A DNA stretch of 64,000 nucleotides from Malaya genurostris (GCF_030247185.1 NC_080572.1:189691800-189755799); one strand, 5' to 3'. Counted from the stretch's first letter, positions 12,560 to 23,457 are shown. Notes: generated by a model from the sequence alone, not told the origin. Numbers and translations are program-made.

Positions 12560-13406
12560 AGCAGTCTGAAAGTGCTTATATATGCAGACGACATGAAACT
12601 CTTCATGGAAATTAAAAATATCAACGACGCTGTAATATTCCAGAACGAAATCAATCTATTCCAAATTTGGTGCTGCAAAAGTCTACTCCAACTCAATGTA
12701 AAAAAATGTAACTCAATAACTTTCAGTAGGAAAAATGAAACTATACCCACAAACATACATCTAGGAAATCAGCTTGTAGAAAAATGTAAAATTGTAAGAG
12801 ATTTAGGCGTAATCTTAGACTCCAAGCTCACTTTTGTGGAACACTACAATACCATAATCAATAAAGCAAATAGCATGCTGGGCTTTATTAAACGCTTCAG
12901 TCATAACTTTCAGGACCCATACAATTAAATTATTATACAGTACATATGTCAGACCTATTTTGGAATATTGCAGCCTAGTATGGAATCCATATAATATTAT
13001 TCACGAAGAACGCATCGAATCTATTCAAAAACAATTTTTTTTATATGCACTTCGTAAATTAAACTGGACAGCATTTCCTCTACCTTCATATGAAGCACGC
13101 TGCATGCTCATCAATATTCATACACTTAAAGAACGCCGCGACCTTGCAATGCTTTATTTTATCAGCGACATTATTTCTCAACGCATTCAATCACCTTCTT
13201 TATTATCGCAACTAAATTTTTATACACCTAGCCGTCAATTACGAACCAGGAAATTATTTTTAGAAAGAAACACTAGAACAAATTATGCAAAATACAGTCC
13301 AGTCAATCGAATAATGCGCCATTACAATCAATACTGCGAACATCTTGACCTTACTATGTCAAAAAATCAAATCAAATCTCAGCTTTGTCGTAGAAATAAT
13401 GCGTAG
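12560..13406 (+). pseudogene. Reverse transcriptase C-terminal half
   Basis: The RT catalytic box is MLIYADDMKLF near 12572-12604 (YADD). It is followed by NVKKCNSITFSRK and LGVILDSKLTF, typical late RT motifs, then a thumb with RPILEYCSLVWNP near 12950. The second frame runs to 13406. A stop near 12928 and a frameshift separate the two parts. The sequence resembles Jockey/CR1-group enzymes. RT boxes before YADD are missing, so it is inactive. Confidence 0.8.
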
Positions 13407-13485
13407 TATGTAAGTGAACATTGTAAACAATTTATATGTAGTCTACATTTGCTTGACGAAATAAATAAAGAAATATAAGAATTTT

Positions 13486-14658
13486 GGGTGCTCATAAAAG
13501 GCTATTTTATTGCCATTAGTAGTGCTTAGTGGTTACCTGGGTAATAACTATTTTCCTGATTTTTATTCAGGAACGAAGGAAACACATGTGCTTGAAAGAT
13601 GTATCTTCATGACAAAGCAAACCGTTTATCAAAAAGTCTAACCAGAAAGAGTACACAAATTCCGAAAGCGAAACTCGACCAACTAGTCCCGATCTCCCCT
13701 AATAGTTTATCGACAATCTTTTTTTGTTTTTCAAGAATCAAAGAAAATTGTATTGTAGAAGACATCACATTTATATATGATAATATGAGAAAGGCTTTAT
13801 TGCACCACTAGATGGATTTAAACAGGTTTTTTAAATTTATATGGATTACCTACAACTTCTTTTTAGACACAATTAGTATTGAGTAAGAGAAAATCTCTGA
13901 ATCAGCGAAAAATACTTTATTTGCTATACCGAACACACATGCAAAGTTTCATGCAAATTGAAGGGGGTCGCACAGTGGTCCAAAACTGGAAAAAGACGGT
14001 CAAAAGTCTGTACTGACTTTCTCTGATTTTTAAAAGCTAACGTGTCTTCGAAGAAGATTATATTACGCTTCTTTTGAAAGTGGCACCTTAATTTTTGTTA
14101 CCAATTTCTAATAAAAATGAATTTTTTCCACAAAAAATTTTTGATTTCTATCTCATTTTCAAGAAAAAAACATTTGAAGAATTTTTGCTGAAGATATAAA
14201 TAATGTAAATAACTATTTTTTGAGATATATTCACCTTATTTTAAAAACAGTTTTTTTTATTTATCTACGTGGAATCTCCCTCTATTACCTAAGTATCTAC
14301 TACAAAGTGCGCGTAAACACGCAAAAACAAGCAAGCTCATGCTTGCACGCGCAACTTAAGCAAATTGTTTTAATTTTTGTTTTGTTTACTTTTTGACAAT
14401 TAACAATATTAGAAACAATCTAAGTATAACTCGATACAATTTTTAGGCCTTTTCAAAGTTAGTTTTAAATATTGAAAATCCGAAAAATTATCAAAAGTTA
14501 AACACATATTAAAAAATGGAAAAATGATTTCCAAACAAAATATGAAGAAGTATTGTCGAAGTACAAACCTTTACGAAGAGATTTCATTTTTAAACGTGTA
14601 AATAAATTGAGTTATTGCAAAGCAACACGTTTTTTAAGATGATATGTTGATCGTCCGG
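13486..14658. other. AT-rich spacer with a fragment of repeat N
   Basis: No gene is recognised. Near 13783-13830 the words TATGAGAAAGGC and CACCACTAGATGGAT match, in reverse orientation, the end of repeat N at 37975. The rest has no visible structure. Confidence 0.45.
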
Positions 14659-14866
14659 CGCTCACTTAGAGATGTGCGAAACAGCTCATACCGGTGAGCA
14701 GCTCCGAACCGATCAGCTCACTAAAGGGAATAGCTGCAAAAGTGGCATCCCTGAATGTACCTTAGCCTACTGAGAGAGAGAGGTAAGATTTCTTATTGAC
14801 AATGGCTCATTCAATCTGTTGAAGAAGGATAGATGCACATTTTGAAGAACTGACAAGAGCTCATGC

Positions 14867-15302
14867 GCGGGAGCGGGTCATATCGCCGAAAGCCATTTCG
14901 CCGAAAGTCGTTTCGCCGAAAGTCGTTTCTTGGCGTGGCGTAGCCGCATTAGTATTTTTTCATTTTCACTTAATAAACGGAAAGTACCACCTACATTTGC
15001 CTGGTAGATACACCTATGCAATTGCTTTGATGCTTACTAGCTAATAGTCAACAAGTTTTCTTGGGAACTACTTTCTGAGGTTCATGAATCAATCTTTATT
15101 CAAGAGTACAACAATCAATCATTATTCAAGTAGAACAATGGTAGGGTAACAAGACGGGCATTAACGCTATCATATTTCGTTTGTCTTTAATTTAAATCAA
15201 TTCTAATTACGATTTCAAGACGATTTCAGGATTCAACGAAATGACCCTTTCGGCGAAATGGCATTCGGCGAAATAACCCTTTCGGCGAAATGACCCTGAT
15301 CC
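14867..15302. mobile_element. TTTCGGCGAAA-type MITE, copy 2
   Basis: This complete copy starts GGGTCATATCGCCGAAAG (14875) and ends CTTTCGGCGAAATGACCC plus TGATCC. Its interior matches the copy at the window start. CTCATGC is found on both sides (14860-14866 and 15303-15309), extendable to 8 bp with one mismatch. Both ends carry several TTTCG(G/C)CGAAA units. A TSD of 7-8 bp points to hAT or P-like transposition, but the superfamily is not settled. Confidence 0.8.
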
Positions 15303-15388
15303 CTCATGCACACATTTCTTCTCATTTATAACTCTCTCTCCAAGAGCCGGAGATCCGTTCAGCTCGTAGCTTGTTCCCACATTACCAG

Positions 15389-15679
15389 CAGGGATGCCAC
15401 GTTATTTTTTCAAAAATCTGTAATCAAGACAAAATCCTGTCTGTGCAAAATCTGCGCACGTTTCCCCGTTTCCATGATAGCTGATCGGAATCATTTTGGT
15501 AAGCAAAAAAAAGGTCTCACTATTTTCTACCGCTCTGTAATTCTTGATGCTAAACTGAGATCAATTTTAAAAACCTGTGATCGATTTCAGAATCTGTGGA
15601 AATCTGTGCCATTTTTTAAATCTGTGCAAAGGTTGAAAATCTTCGAAACACAGATTAATCTCTGAACCTGGCATCCCTG
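15389..15679. mobile_element. hAT-like MITE with CAGGGATGCCA ends
   Basis: The 291-bp element starts CAGGGATGCCA and ends TGGCATCCCTG. Flanks ATTACCAG (15381-15388) and TTTACCAG (15680-15687) form an 8-bp TSD with one mismatch. The interior is rich in AATCTGTGC and CAGATTAATCT words. Similar words at 19020-19140 and 24190-24220 suggest related fragments there. Confidence 0.85.
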
Positions 15680-15943
15680 TTTACCAGTGCAGTGAACTGG
15701 TGAGCTGCGGTTCTTTTAAAAAAGAGCTGTGTGCTATCAGCTCACTTTAAAGATTCATTTCACTGGAATAACTCAGAAGCGAATTGCCCATCTCTACGCT
15801 CACTGCAAAAGTGAGTTACAGAAATAGTAGACGCGTGACGCCCTTCGTTTCTTAACCATTCATGGTTTCAGCATGGCTATAGTAAAAATGAATCACACGA
15901 GTAGTACTCAGGATATTCTCATTGGAAAATAAATTGGATTAGG

Positions 15944-16540
15944 AATATATTTTCCTATAAGTATTGTAAAAGTTTGCTGCATTAAGTTGCATATTTCGCT
16001 TCGGTACAAGGTTTCTTGGGTAAAAATAGGTAAAATGATGTATAACTTTTCCAGAAAAGAATAAACCTATGCATTACCTTATACAAAATTATGGGATTTT
16101 ATATTTTCTACAATTATTCCAAACAAAGTATGTATAAAAAATAACTTGAAACAAGTTATGATTAGAAAACTAGTTTTAAGGGGGTTGTCATAATTCAATA
16201 ACTAAAGCTAATTTTGAAAAGGCCTAAAATAAGTTCCATCGAGTTCCACTTAGATTTTTTTTATATTATTGGGCATACCTTTTCCTATAAATTTTGTAAA
16301 AATCAGCTGCATAAAGTTGCATATTTCGCTTCGGTGTAAGGTTTTATGATGGGTAAAAAAGGTAAAATGTTGTATAACTTTGCCAGGAAACAACAAACCT
16401 ATGCACTACTTTCAACAAAAATATGGTATTTTCTATTTTCTTCAATTATTCCAAAGAAAGTATGCATAAAAAAATAACACGAAACAAGTTATATATAAAA
16501 AACTGATTTTAAGGGGGTTGCCATAAAAACGCTTTGTATA
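15944..16540 (+). repeat. Diverged tandem duplication, period about 330 bp
   Basis: Two direct copies begin near 15948 and 16278. They share TTTTCCTATAA, GTTGCATATTTCGCTTCGGT, AACCTATGCA, ATTCCAAA and TTTTAAGGGGGTTG in the same order. Divergence is substantial, so the duplication is old. No coding frame runs through both. Confidence 0.8.
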
Positions 16541-17099
16541 TCCGAAACGGTGCGACCTAGACTTTTGGTATATTTGACAAAGCAAATTATTTTCAATAGT
16601 TCTAAAATTTTGCAGAGAAAAAAAAATTTCTATCTCTTCAGAAAAAAAAGTTATGGTAATATTTTTTGTCAAAGTAGACCATGAACAATTAGGGATAGAA
16701 TCAAATTTCGCGGTATATATTTGTAAATAATTTCTTAAAAGCAACTATATGCATTAAAAGAACGGTTTGGCAGCTACTGATTTATGTCCACGTTTTTATT
16801 GATTCGAACCACTGTGGGTCGTGCCAAAAGTATACCGATTCCGTATGGAATTGCTCAATATTGCAATTTTGAGATTGAAGGGTTTTCCGTATTCAATGAG
16901 TGAAGTAGATTACAAGCACCAAACCAAATACATATCTATCCCGAATGTCTAAAGCACAAAACTTCATAATTAAGGTTCCCACAATCTCTTTCTCGCCCTG
17001 TATATTCAGACAGCCAAAATGCGTAGGTTGGTCAACCCAGAAATGCAAAATCGGAAAACTCATTCATCAGTTCTGTTTCGATTTCATCGAATGTAGAAC
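16541..17099. other. Unannotated spacer
   Basis: AT-rich sequence with no recognised gene or terminal repeats. The word GTCAAAGTAGACCA near 16668 also occurs at the insertion site of the LINE fragment at 8450. Confidence 0.4.
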
Positions 17100-17950
17100 A
17101 TAAATATTGGAACAAATTGCGTGCAGTTCTTTCCTTTTTCTTCCTGAGCCCAACCAGCTCCATCTCCAGAAAGTTCGAATATTCGTGCTCTGGTCACAAA
17201 TGAGGTCAGTCTCCGTTGTTCAACCGTCTCGAGAAAAGAAAAAAAAAACACAGAAAGCCCCATTAACCATCATCCAACCAGATCTTGATCATCTCTCGGA
17301 GCGAAAATGGAGTTCATTGACCAGCCGCGATCGTTCTCTCTATTTTCGCTGCCAACGTTGCCACCCGTGGCCCTTCAGTTGTGGACACTGAATTGTGGCT
17401 TTTTCCAGAGTTTCAACGCGGGCTCTTCGATCGGAAATTGTTTCCAAACTAAGTTTGATCAAAACACTGCAGATCACCACATCGCGACCCGTCGAGTAAG
17501 CTGAGCTTTTCTCGCGAAAGCTCGCTACTATCCCCGACCAGAGCCGAACCCAACCACCAAACAAGCAAACAAACAAACAAACAAACGGCGAAAGAGTTCG
17601 TTCACCTTCCTTCGGCTGACCTAATGAACGGAATACCTACAGCACGGACCCGCTTGTGACTTGTCGGGCACGACAACGAACCCGGCCCGGGTTATGCAGA
17701 GGCGAGGAAGTTGGTGAAGTTGCGGAATAAGGTTATGCTTTATGGTGTGCCGCGGAGACAGCACATACCTTTCTTTTTCCGACTGGTTGAACTCGTTTGG
17801 CCGTGATCTTTGCGGTGGTTTTTCTGCCCGGTGATGTGCGGTAATGTCAGCCCGAGTCAGGCGCTAGGTTAGCATAATAGTTTTGCATCATCGCGCAGCC
17901 TGCGGTTGGTTGCGATGCTAACCCCGGCTCGATACCGAAAGAGCTTTAGG
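17100..17950 (+). promoter_or_regulatory. GC-richer island, possible host promoter or 5' UTR exon
   Basis: Composition rises in GC and CpG relative to both flanks (GCCCGGCCCGGGTTATG near 17680; GTGCCGCGGAGACAGC near 17750). An (AAAC)n tract lies near 17567-17585. CGAGTAAGC near 17494 could be a splice donor. Open frames are short and do not resemble known proteins. This could be an untranslated exon or promoter of a host gene with large introns, on either strand. No TATA or initiator could be fixed. Confidence 0.28.
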
Positions 17951-18605
17951 CTGTAAGCTTAGGAATGTTAATAGATAATACAAAAATTAATAAATAATTT
18001 AACAAATTATGAATAAATATTAGATATTCTTGGAAAAATTTTCTTACTGTTATAAACATCCAAACTGTTGCTTCGCTGTACACATAACAAAACTAATTCT
18101 TGGTTTTTTGTTTACGTTTCGTCTTAGACAAAATTCAAAACGGATATGTGCCCTAAGCACAAAATTAGGCTAACTCCTGAATGACTAAGTCTTGTACAGA
18201 AGAAAATTATGAATTTTACAGCTGACATGATTCTAAAAACGATACAATTCATAACTACTTAACTTGTCAAATGACACAGTATTCAGTTCGTACAGAATTT
18301 TACAGACTTCAAATGTATTTTGCATTTGGCTGCCATGTGCCGCTGTAAGGATTTATGAGTATCAATTGTGTATTATGTGTTTCCGTGGCTAAGTCGATTA
18401 ACCGGTGATTGTTTTGTGATCGAATGTTTATCGATTCAAGTCGCACTGTTGCTCTCGATCTTTTGTTTTTTTATTTCATTCGATTTCAAGCCTCAAATCT
18501 CACAATTTTACATGTTATTCAATATAAATTTGTGTGAAATACGACGGTCCATTTATGTGCATCTTATAAAATGTAAAATCACAAGATTTTTTCGAATCTG
18601 TGTGG
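17951..18605. other. Spacer with a short dispersed repeat
   Basis: At 18191-18268 the words ATGAATTTTACAGCTGACAT and GATACAATTCATAACTACTT match a segment at 61678-61755 just before the second I-clade element. The rest shows no gene or element ends. Confidence 0.5.
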
Positions 18606-19699
18606 TAGGGTAACGGCTTCCTATTTTATCTGAGCTCCTATTTTCATTTCATCTCTCCACCTCATTATTTTGAACATGAATAATATCTTACAACGTACCT
18701 GAACCGAACTGTGGAATGTTTAAAAAAGATTGTTCAAGCTATTGTCACACTTTCTCATTGGAAGAAATTCTTCGGTGATCGTTTTTTCCATTTGAAACAA
18801 ACTCACTTTTCAATTTAGGACACATTTTCGTCTCAAGATTTACATTAAATTTTAATATAAATGCTAACCGTGTTCACCATCAAATTTTTTAACAAAAGAT
18901 TTTCATTTTAACATGTGATTTGTCCGTTTATTAATAAACTATCAAAGAAGTACTGTAATCAAATACTAACAGATACTCAGAGAGAAAAGTCTAACTTTTT
19001 ACGTCTTACTTTTTATGAACCTCTACAAATCTGTATTAAATTTAGAAAATTTGTATAAAATCTGTACTCTAATTTAAATCAGTATTCGAACGCAAAAATC
19101 TATACAATACAGATAAATCTGTATGAATGGCATCTCTGGTTCTACATTTTGTTTTTAGAAGGGTTAATGCCTAAATAGTAACAAATTTTTTTGTTGTTTT
19201 TTTTTTAATTCTCCAAATTAACTGCACAGAAAAATTTTAAATTTAAAACTAAAGGTAACGGAAACGATCCAAAAAATTTTAAACGTCGAGATGATTCCAA
19301 ACTGTTTCTAAAAATATCGTGTGTTGTCTCATAGTTGGCATCAGGCCCTTTTCAAGACAAATTTTGACATTTTCAACCTGAGAGTGTAATAGTGCAATAT
19401 TTTGGTTTTGATTGCTGTCGTCATTGCTAATTTATGGGATGAATAAAGGACCAATGATAGGATGAATATAAAACCTTTGAGAAGAAATTAGGAGTACAGT
19501 AGTGAACATATCAGAAGTGTTTTTAGCTGATTTATTTTATATATTATTTTAATTTCCAAGGAATGTGAATCAACTTCCAATGTGGAGCAAGGCGAATTAA
19601 GCAGAAATATGAAAAAAAAACGTAGTGATTTTAGTGGCTAAATCAGGTTTTCAAGGTAACGTCCTTACAAATGAGATGAAATAGGGAGCCCTTACCCTA
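18606..19699. mobile_element. Non-coding DNA transposon of about 1.1 kb with TAGGGTAA ends
   Basis: The left end TAGGGTAACGGCTTCCTATT and the right end (read on the minus strand) TAGGGTAAGGGCTCCCTATT are imperfect inverted repeats. They extend into TTTATCT and TTCATCT. The interior has no transposase. It holds a stretch (19020-19140) resembling the CAGGGATGCCA MITE. No target duplication is clear, so the superfamily is unknown. Confidence 0.7.
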
Positions 19700-20840
19700 T
19701 TATATTTTTCTTGTGGAATTGGACCATTGATTTTGTAATTATAGAAGCTTTTCCATAATGTTATGCCGATCCTTTGAGCAGTCTGTTGCATCAAACATTG
19801 CAGCCGGGCCCAAACATTCATTGTGCAGTCAAGTTTCTAACTTTATGAGAGACCCATCATAATCATCCCTCAAAAATCTTCATATAATGATACAAATCCA
19901 GTAGTGTCACATCAAAATAGTGAAGAAAATGCTAGAGACTTGTTTTCCATCCGAGTCGCTACTTTTTGCCCCTTCAGTCTCCAATTAAAATCTCATTAAA
20001 ACAATAAAATTAAACAACCGCTTGTATGGAGACGTACAACATTATTACTCAGAAAAACAAAAAAACAATTTTTTTTGAAGAACTCTTGAAAGAAACTTAG
20101 AATATATAATTCAACTATTCAAGTAGTATTTATTGGTCGAAACCATAGCACTTAAGTCGCATCAACGTTCTACCTTAAAACAATCATTGTTAAAATACTC
20201 CAAAACTGTTATTCAACTCAGTATCGGGGTGTTACAAGTATTATTTTAGGCATAGCAACTTTGAACAAACCTTGATTATATCAAACCAAATTTATAAATT
20301 TTAGAGAGATTTCAATTCTGGAGTACAAATGTACCACACGAAAGCATTTACGTATAGAGATGGGCACGAGAGCGTCCTTAGGTTAAAAGGTAAATATAAA
20401 TACAAAATCACAGTTTGATATGGTTACCACCTGGGATGCATCCCTTGCCCGGCAGTAGTTTCGGAGGAAAAGATCCTGCTGTTGTAGAGAGTTGCTTTAT
20501 TCAACACTTCTGGTTATGACTCAAATATCATAAAATTGTAGTGGTGTAACACCTAAGGCTAGAAACGTGCTTGAGTATTTATGACACTACATTCTTCTCA
20601 CTTTGTTCGAGTTGTATGTTTTTTACTAGAGATCTAATTACCGGAAGATCTACGATGAGTAGGAGATGCACATGATTTTGGCTGAGTGGGCTAATTATGG
20701 GCTTGGCAACAAATTTTCCATCCGATGGGTAATCTGATAGTTAGAGCGGACATTTTCCAACTAATAAAAAGTTGTGATAAGAGAAACTGATTTGGCTTGA
20801 ACAGCTTTCGAAGTTTATTAGTAGCATTCTGAGTAACCCA
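19700..20840. other. Unannotated spacer
   Basis: No gene is recognised. ATAGAGATGGGCACGAG near 20356 resembles a hAT terminus (compare 14667), but no partner end or TSD was found. Confidence 0.4.
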
Positions 20841-21767
20841 TTTTTGATGTGGAACACATCTTTATTTGCTATATAGGGATGCAAATCAGAAACTCAAGGA
20901 AAAATTCAGGTAGAAATGTGGTCAGGTTTTAAACACTTACAGCTCAGTCTATTTTGTATCAATTATTAATATTATTTCATCATTTGATTCGAAATATTTC
21001 TAAGTTTCGATTTGAATGTATCAAGCCACGTATATTCAATTATATATGGCTGAAATGTCCTATTTTGTCTGCCAAAAACAGTATCCTATTTTGTCTGCCT
21101 AAAACCTCCGGCATACCGGATTTCCTTGCCATAGACGACGATTTTGAAGTAGTGAAGGATATATCAAAGAGAAAGCATCGCTCTGATTGGTCAATCGATG
21201 CAAAAGCGAAGCTGTTGGAAGCACGCGAATCTATAAATAGAAGCGAAATTACAGTTAACATTTCAGTCCTACGCGTAGCATGCTAGAGGTAGGTTGTTGC
21301 TAGACAGCAAGACAAAAAGTGCCATAAAGCGATTTAAAGCTTTAATTGGTATGCTCTGATCTTGTGTCATGCAAGCTCGGATGAAATTCCATGTTATGTC
21401 GTTTCGCCTGAGAAATTGACAACTTCCCAGGGTAAATTAGTGCTTAGGATTAATTTCTAATTTATATAAGATGAACTCGATTGATAATGAGAAAAAGTTT
21501 ATCGCTTCAACCTAAATCGCAGAATGGTAGAGAAACATAACGCTATAAAAATAACTGCTTGCATACAAAAGTAGAGCAAAAGCTTGACGAAGAGAAACTT
21601 AAATATCTAAATCGCAATTATGTACAAAGATATAATTGCATACATTTGGGATATTGGTGTAATTTCGTCAGCTATAAAACAAACAATGCTCAGTGTTGGT
21701 TCCTAATCAAGATAAATTTAAGCAGACTCTCGTGCAATAGCGGATTCAAAAGTGTGACGATTGATTG
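20841..21767 (+). repeat. Dispersed repeat C, copy 2 (most complete)
   Basis: The copy begins TTTTTGATGTGGAACACATC and ends near GTGACGATTGATTGAAC. The left third matches 47963-48180 (GTGGTCAGGTTT, CACTTACAGCTCAGTC, ATATTTCTAAGTTTCGATTTGAA). The remainder matches both other copies. The middle has a CCAAT-TATA-initiator arrangement, described separately. A short frame (CPILSAKN...DWSIDAKAKLLEA) is partly conserved in copy 3 but is probably not coding. The class could be a solo LTR or a gene-derived duplication; no inverted termini were seen. Confidence 0.75.
21184..21268 (+). promoter_or_regulatory. RNA polymerase II promoter-like core in repeat C
   Basis: A CCAAT-type word (TGATTGGTC at 21184-21192) is followed by CTATAAATAG at 21231-21240 and TTTCAGTCC at 21260-21268. 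The distance from the TATA start to the A of TCAGT is about 32 bp, the canonical TATA-to-start spacing in arthropods. In copies 1 and 3 these words are mutated or lost. Promoter function is inferred from motif spacing only. Confidence 0.45.
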
Positions 21768-22546
21768 AACTTTTTAATTATGGATCATTATAAATTTTGG
21801 TTGCCTTGTTCCACATCAATCTGATTTTTGTAGTTTTTAAGTAATTATCCACACTTGATGCAACCGAACGAACTTCTAAGCTGCTTCTACAATACATTGT
21901 TCAGCTTCTATGCAGCGAGAAAGTTCACTCGAAACTTGTTCTGTATCTCCAAACACTCAAAAGTTCAGCGTGTACTTTTGAGCAGCAAGAAGTTGGATGT
22001 TTGAAGTTATTGTGGAACTTCTGGTTACTTTGGTTAGCTCTCGAATTATGAGTGCTAATTTCTCATCAGATCTATCGGAAGAAGAGTGGCTTTCTCAGTC
22101 AAATGGAAATAGGCAAACGATTTGTTTATAAAATTGCCCTACGTTTCGGCCGTTTTCGATGGCCTTTTTCAAGGGAAATTTGATCTAATCGTTTTGAACG
22201 TTGATATCCAACGGTCTATTTAAGGTAACATATATAAAATAAAGAAAAGTTGAAGAACTTTTCATCGGATAGCACTATGGCCACAGAGTTTGGTGTATGC
22301 AGTAAAGATCGGTAGTTTTACATAATTTGTTACTCGTTGTAACACTGACAGAATCTTCCAATCCGTTCTAGAAGAAAAGAGTATCCCAAATGTGAACCAA
22401 GTATGTTATACTTCATTTTAATAAAACAAACTCATCATCAATTATCTTTATTTCAACAGGTTTGGAAAAACCATAATATTTTGATTAGAATTAAATACAG
22501 GTATTTTTAATTTTTTTTTTTGTTTGCAAATGTTTACTAAATGCTA
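21768..22546 (-). other. Possible Penelope-like element remnant with hammerhead-like motif
   Basis: On the minus strand, 22139-22175 reads CCTTGAAAAAGGCC, a short loop, then GGCCGAAACGTAGGG. Penelope-like elements are known to carry a hammerhead core of the form CUGAAGAAGGCC, loop, GGCCGAAACGU. Here helix II (GGCC/GGCC) and the GAAA segment are intact, while the CUGANGA box has two changes. No RT or GIY-YIG domain was found nearby, so any element is reduced to a terminal fragment. Confidence 0.38.
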
Positions 22547-23457
22547 ACAGGTCGGCTGAAAAGTTCGTATCGTTTCTATGAGAGGGCGCCACTAGAATTA
22601 AATCCATACCATTTTCAGTTAGTACCAACCTTCAAAAGATACGTGTATAAATTTGACAGCTGTCTGATTATTAGTTTGTGAGATATTGCATTTTTAGTGA
22701 AGCTACTTTTGTTATTGTGAAAAAAAACGGAAAAAAAGGAATTTCGAGTGTTGATGAAACACTACTTTTTGATGAAAAAAAAGTGCCGCCGATACCAAAA
22801 AATGGGTTGATGAGTGTTATCCAGACTCTGCACCGGGCGAAGCAACAATTCGTAAGTGGTTTGCAAAATTTCGTACTGGTCATGTGAGCACCGAAGACGA
22901 TGAACGCAGTGGACGTCCAAAAGAGGCTGTTACCGATGAAAACGTGAAAAAAATCCATAAAATGATTTTCAATGACCGTAAAGTGAAGTTGATCGAGATA
23001 GCTGACACCCTAAAGATATCAAAGGAACGTGTTGGACATATTATTCACGAATATTTGGATATCAGAAAGCTTTGTGCAAAATGGGTGCCGCGTGAGCTCA
23101 CAATCGATCAAAAACAACAACGAAAAACCATGCTGAAATTGAACGAATTGGGCTTCGAATTGCTCCCTCATCCACCGTATTTTCCTGATTTGGCCCCCAG
23201 TGACTTTTTCCTGTTCTCAGACCTCAAGATAATGCTCACTGGTAAAAAATTTAGAAGCAATGAAGAGGTAATCGCTGAAACTGAGGCCTATTTTGAGGCA
23301 AAGGACAAATCGTACTACAAAAATGGTATCGAAAAGTTGGAAGATCGCTATAATCGCTGTATCGCCTCTGATGGCAATTATGTTGAATAATAAAAACGAA
23401 TATTGGTAAAAAAAGTTGTGTTTCTATTAAACGATACGAACTTTTCAGCCGAACTGT
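22547..23457 (+). mobile_element. Mariner element, copy 1, internally deleted
   Basis: The terminal repeats are ACAGGTCGGCTGAAAAGTTC at the left and its counterpart ending GAACTTTTCAGCCGAACTGT at the right. TA lies on both sides (22545-22546 and 23458-23459). The length is 911 bp against about 1.3 kb for complete mariners. The family matches the copy at 48894-49767. Confidence 0.95.
22700..23390 (+). pseudogene. Mariner transposase, lacking two of three catalytic aspartates
   Basis: The N-terminal DNA-binding part is frameshifted before MSTEDDERSGRPKEAVTDEN (from 22884). HTH sequence continues as IADTLKISKERVGHIIHEY. WVPRELTIDQKQQR is followed directly by KTMLKLNELGFELLPHPPY. From family knowledge, the segment between should hold the first two Asp residues of the DD34D triad, and it is missing. 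The third Asp is present in FPDLAPSDFFLF. The C-terminus DRYNRCIASDGNYVE is intact. The protein cannot be catalytic but could still bind element ends if the N-terminus were in frame. Confidence 0.9.

Larger units (their letters stand above)
12085..13485 (+). mobile_element. Internally deleted non-LTR retrotransposon (PHD-type ORF1 plus RT end)
   Basis: A GC-rich leader (12095-12235, with TCATCGGGCGCGGTTCGC) is followed by an ORF1 start encoding a zinc finger. The sequence then jumps directly to the RT active-site region and a 3' UTR ending AATAAATAAAGAAATATAAG near 13480. The ORF1 remainder, the endonuclease and the RT fingers are absent. Keeping both ends while losing the middle is unlike ordinary 5' truncation. 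No target duplication could be fixed by eye. Confidence 0.7.
14667..15796. mobile_element. hAT-like non-autonomous element, host of two nested MITEs
   Basis: The ends are TAGAGATGTGCG at the left and GCCCATCTCTA at the right. They are flanked by a perfect 8-bp duplication CGCTCACT at 14659-14666 and 15797-15804. An 8-bp TSD and a TAGAGATGGGC-type end are hAT hallmarks. The subterminal parts repeat AGCTCA/TGAGCT words. Two other elements (14867-15302 and 15389-15679), each with its own TSD, sit inside and account for about two thirds of the length. No transposase is present. Confidence 0.85.

Noticed and set aside
20350..20380. hAT terminus ATAGAGATGGGC
   Set aside because: No inverted partner or 8-bp duplication was found nearby; it may be a fragment only.
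20954..21286. Short frame conserved between repeat C copies 2 and 3
   Set aside because: Conservation is explained by repeat homology. Copy 1 has a stop in the same place, and the region overlaps a promoter-like core.
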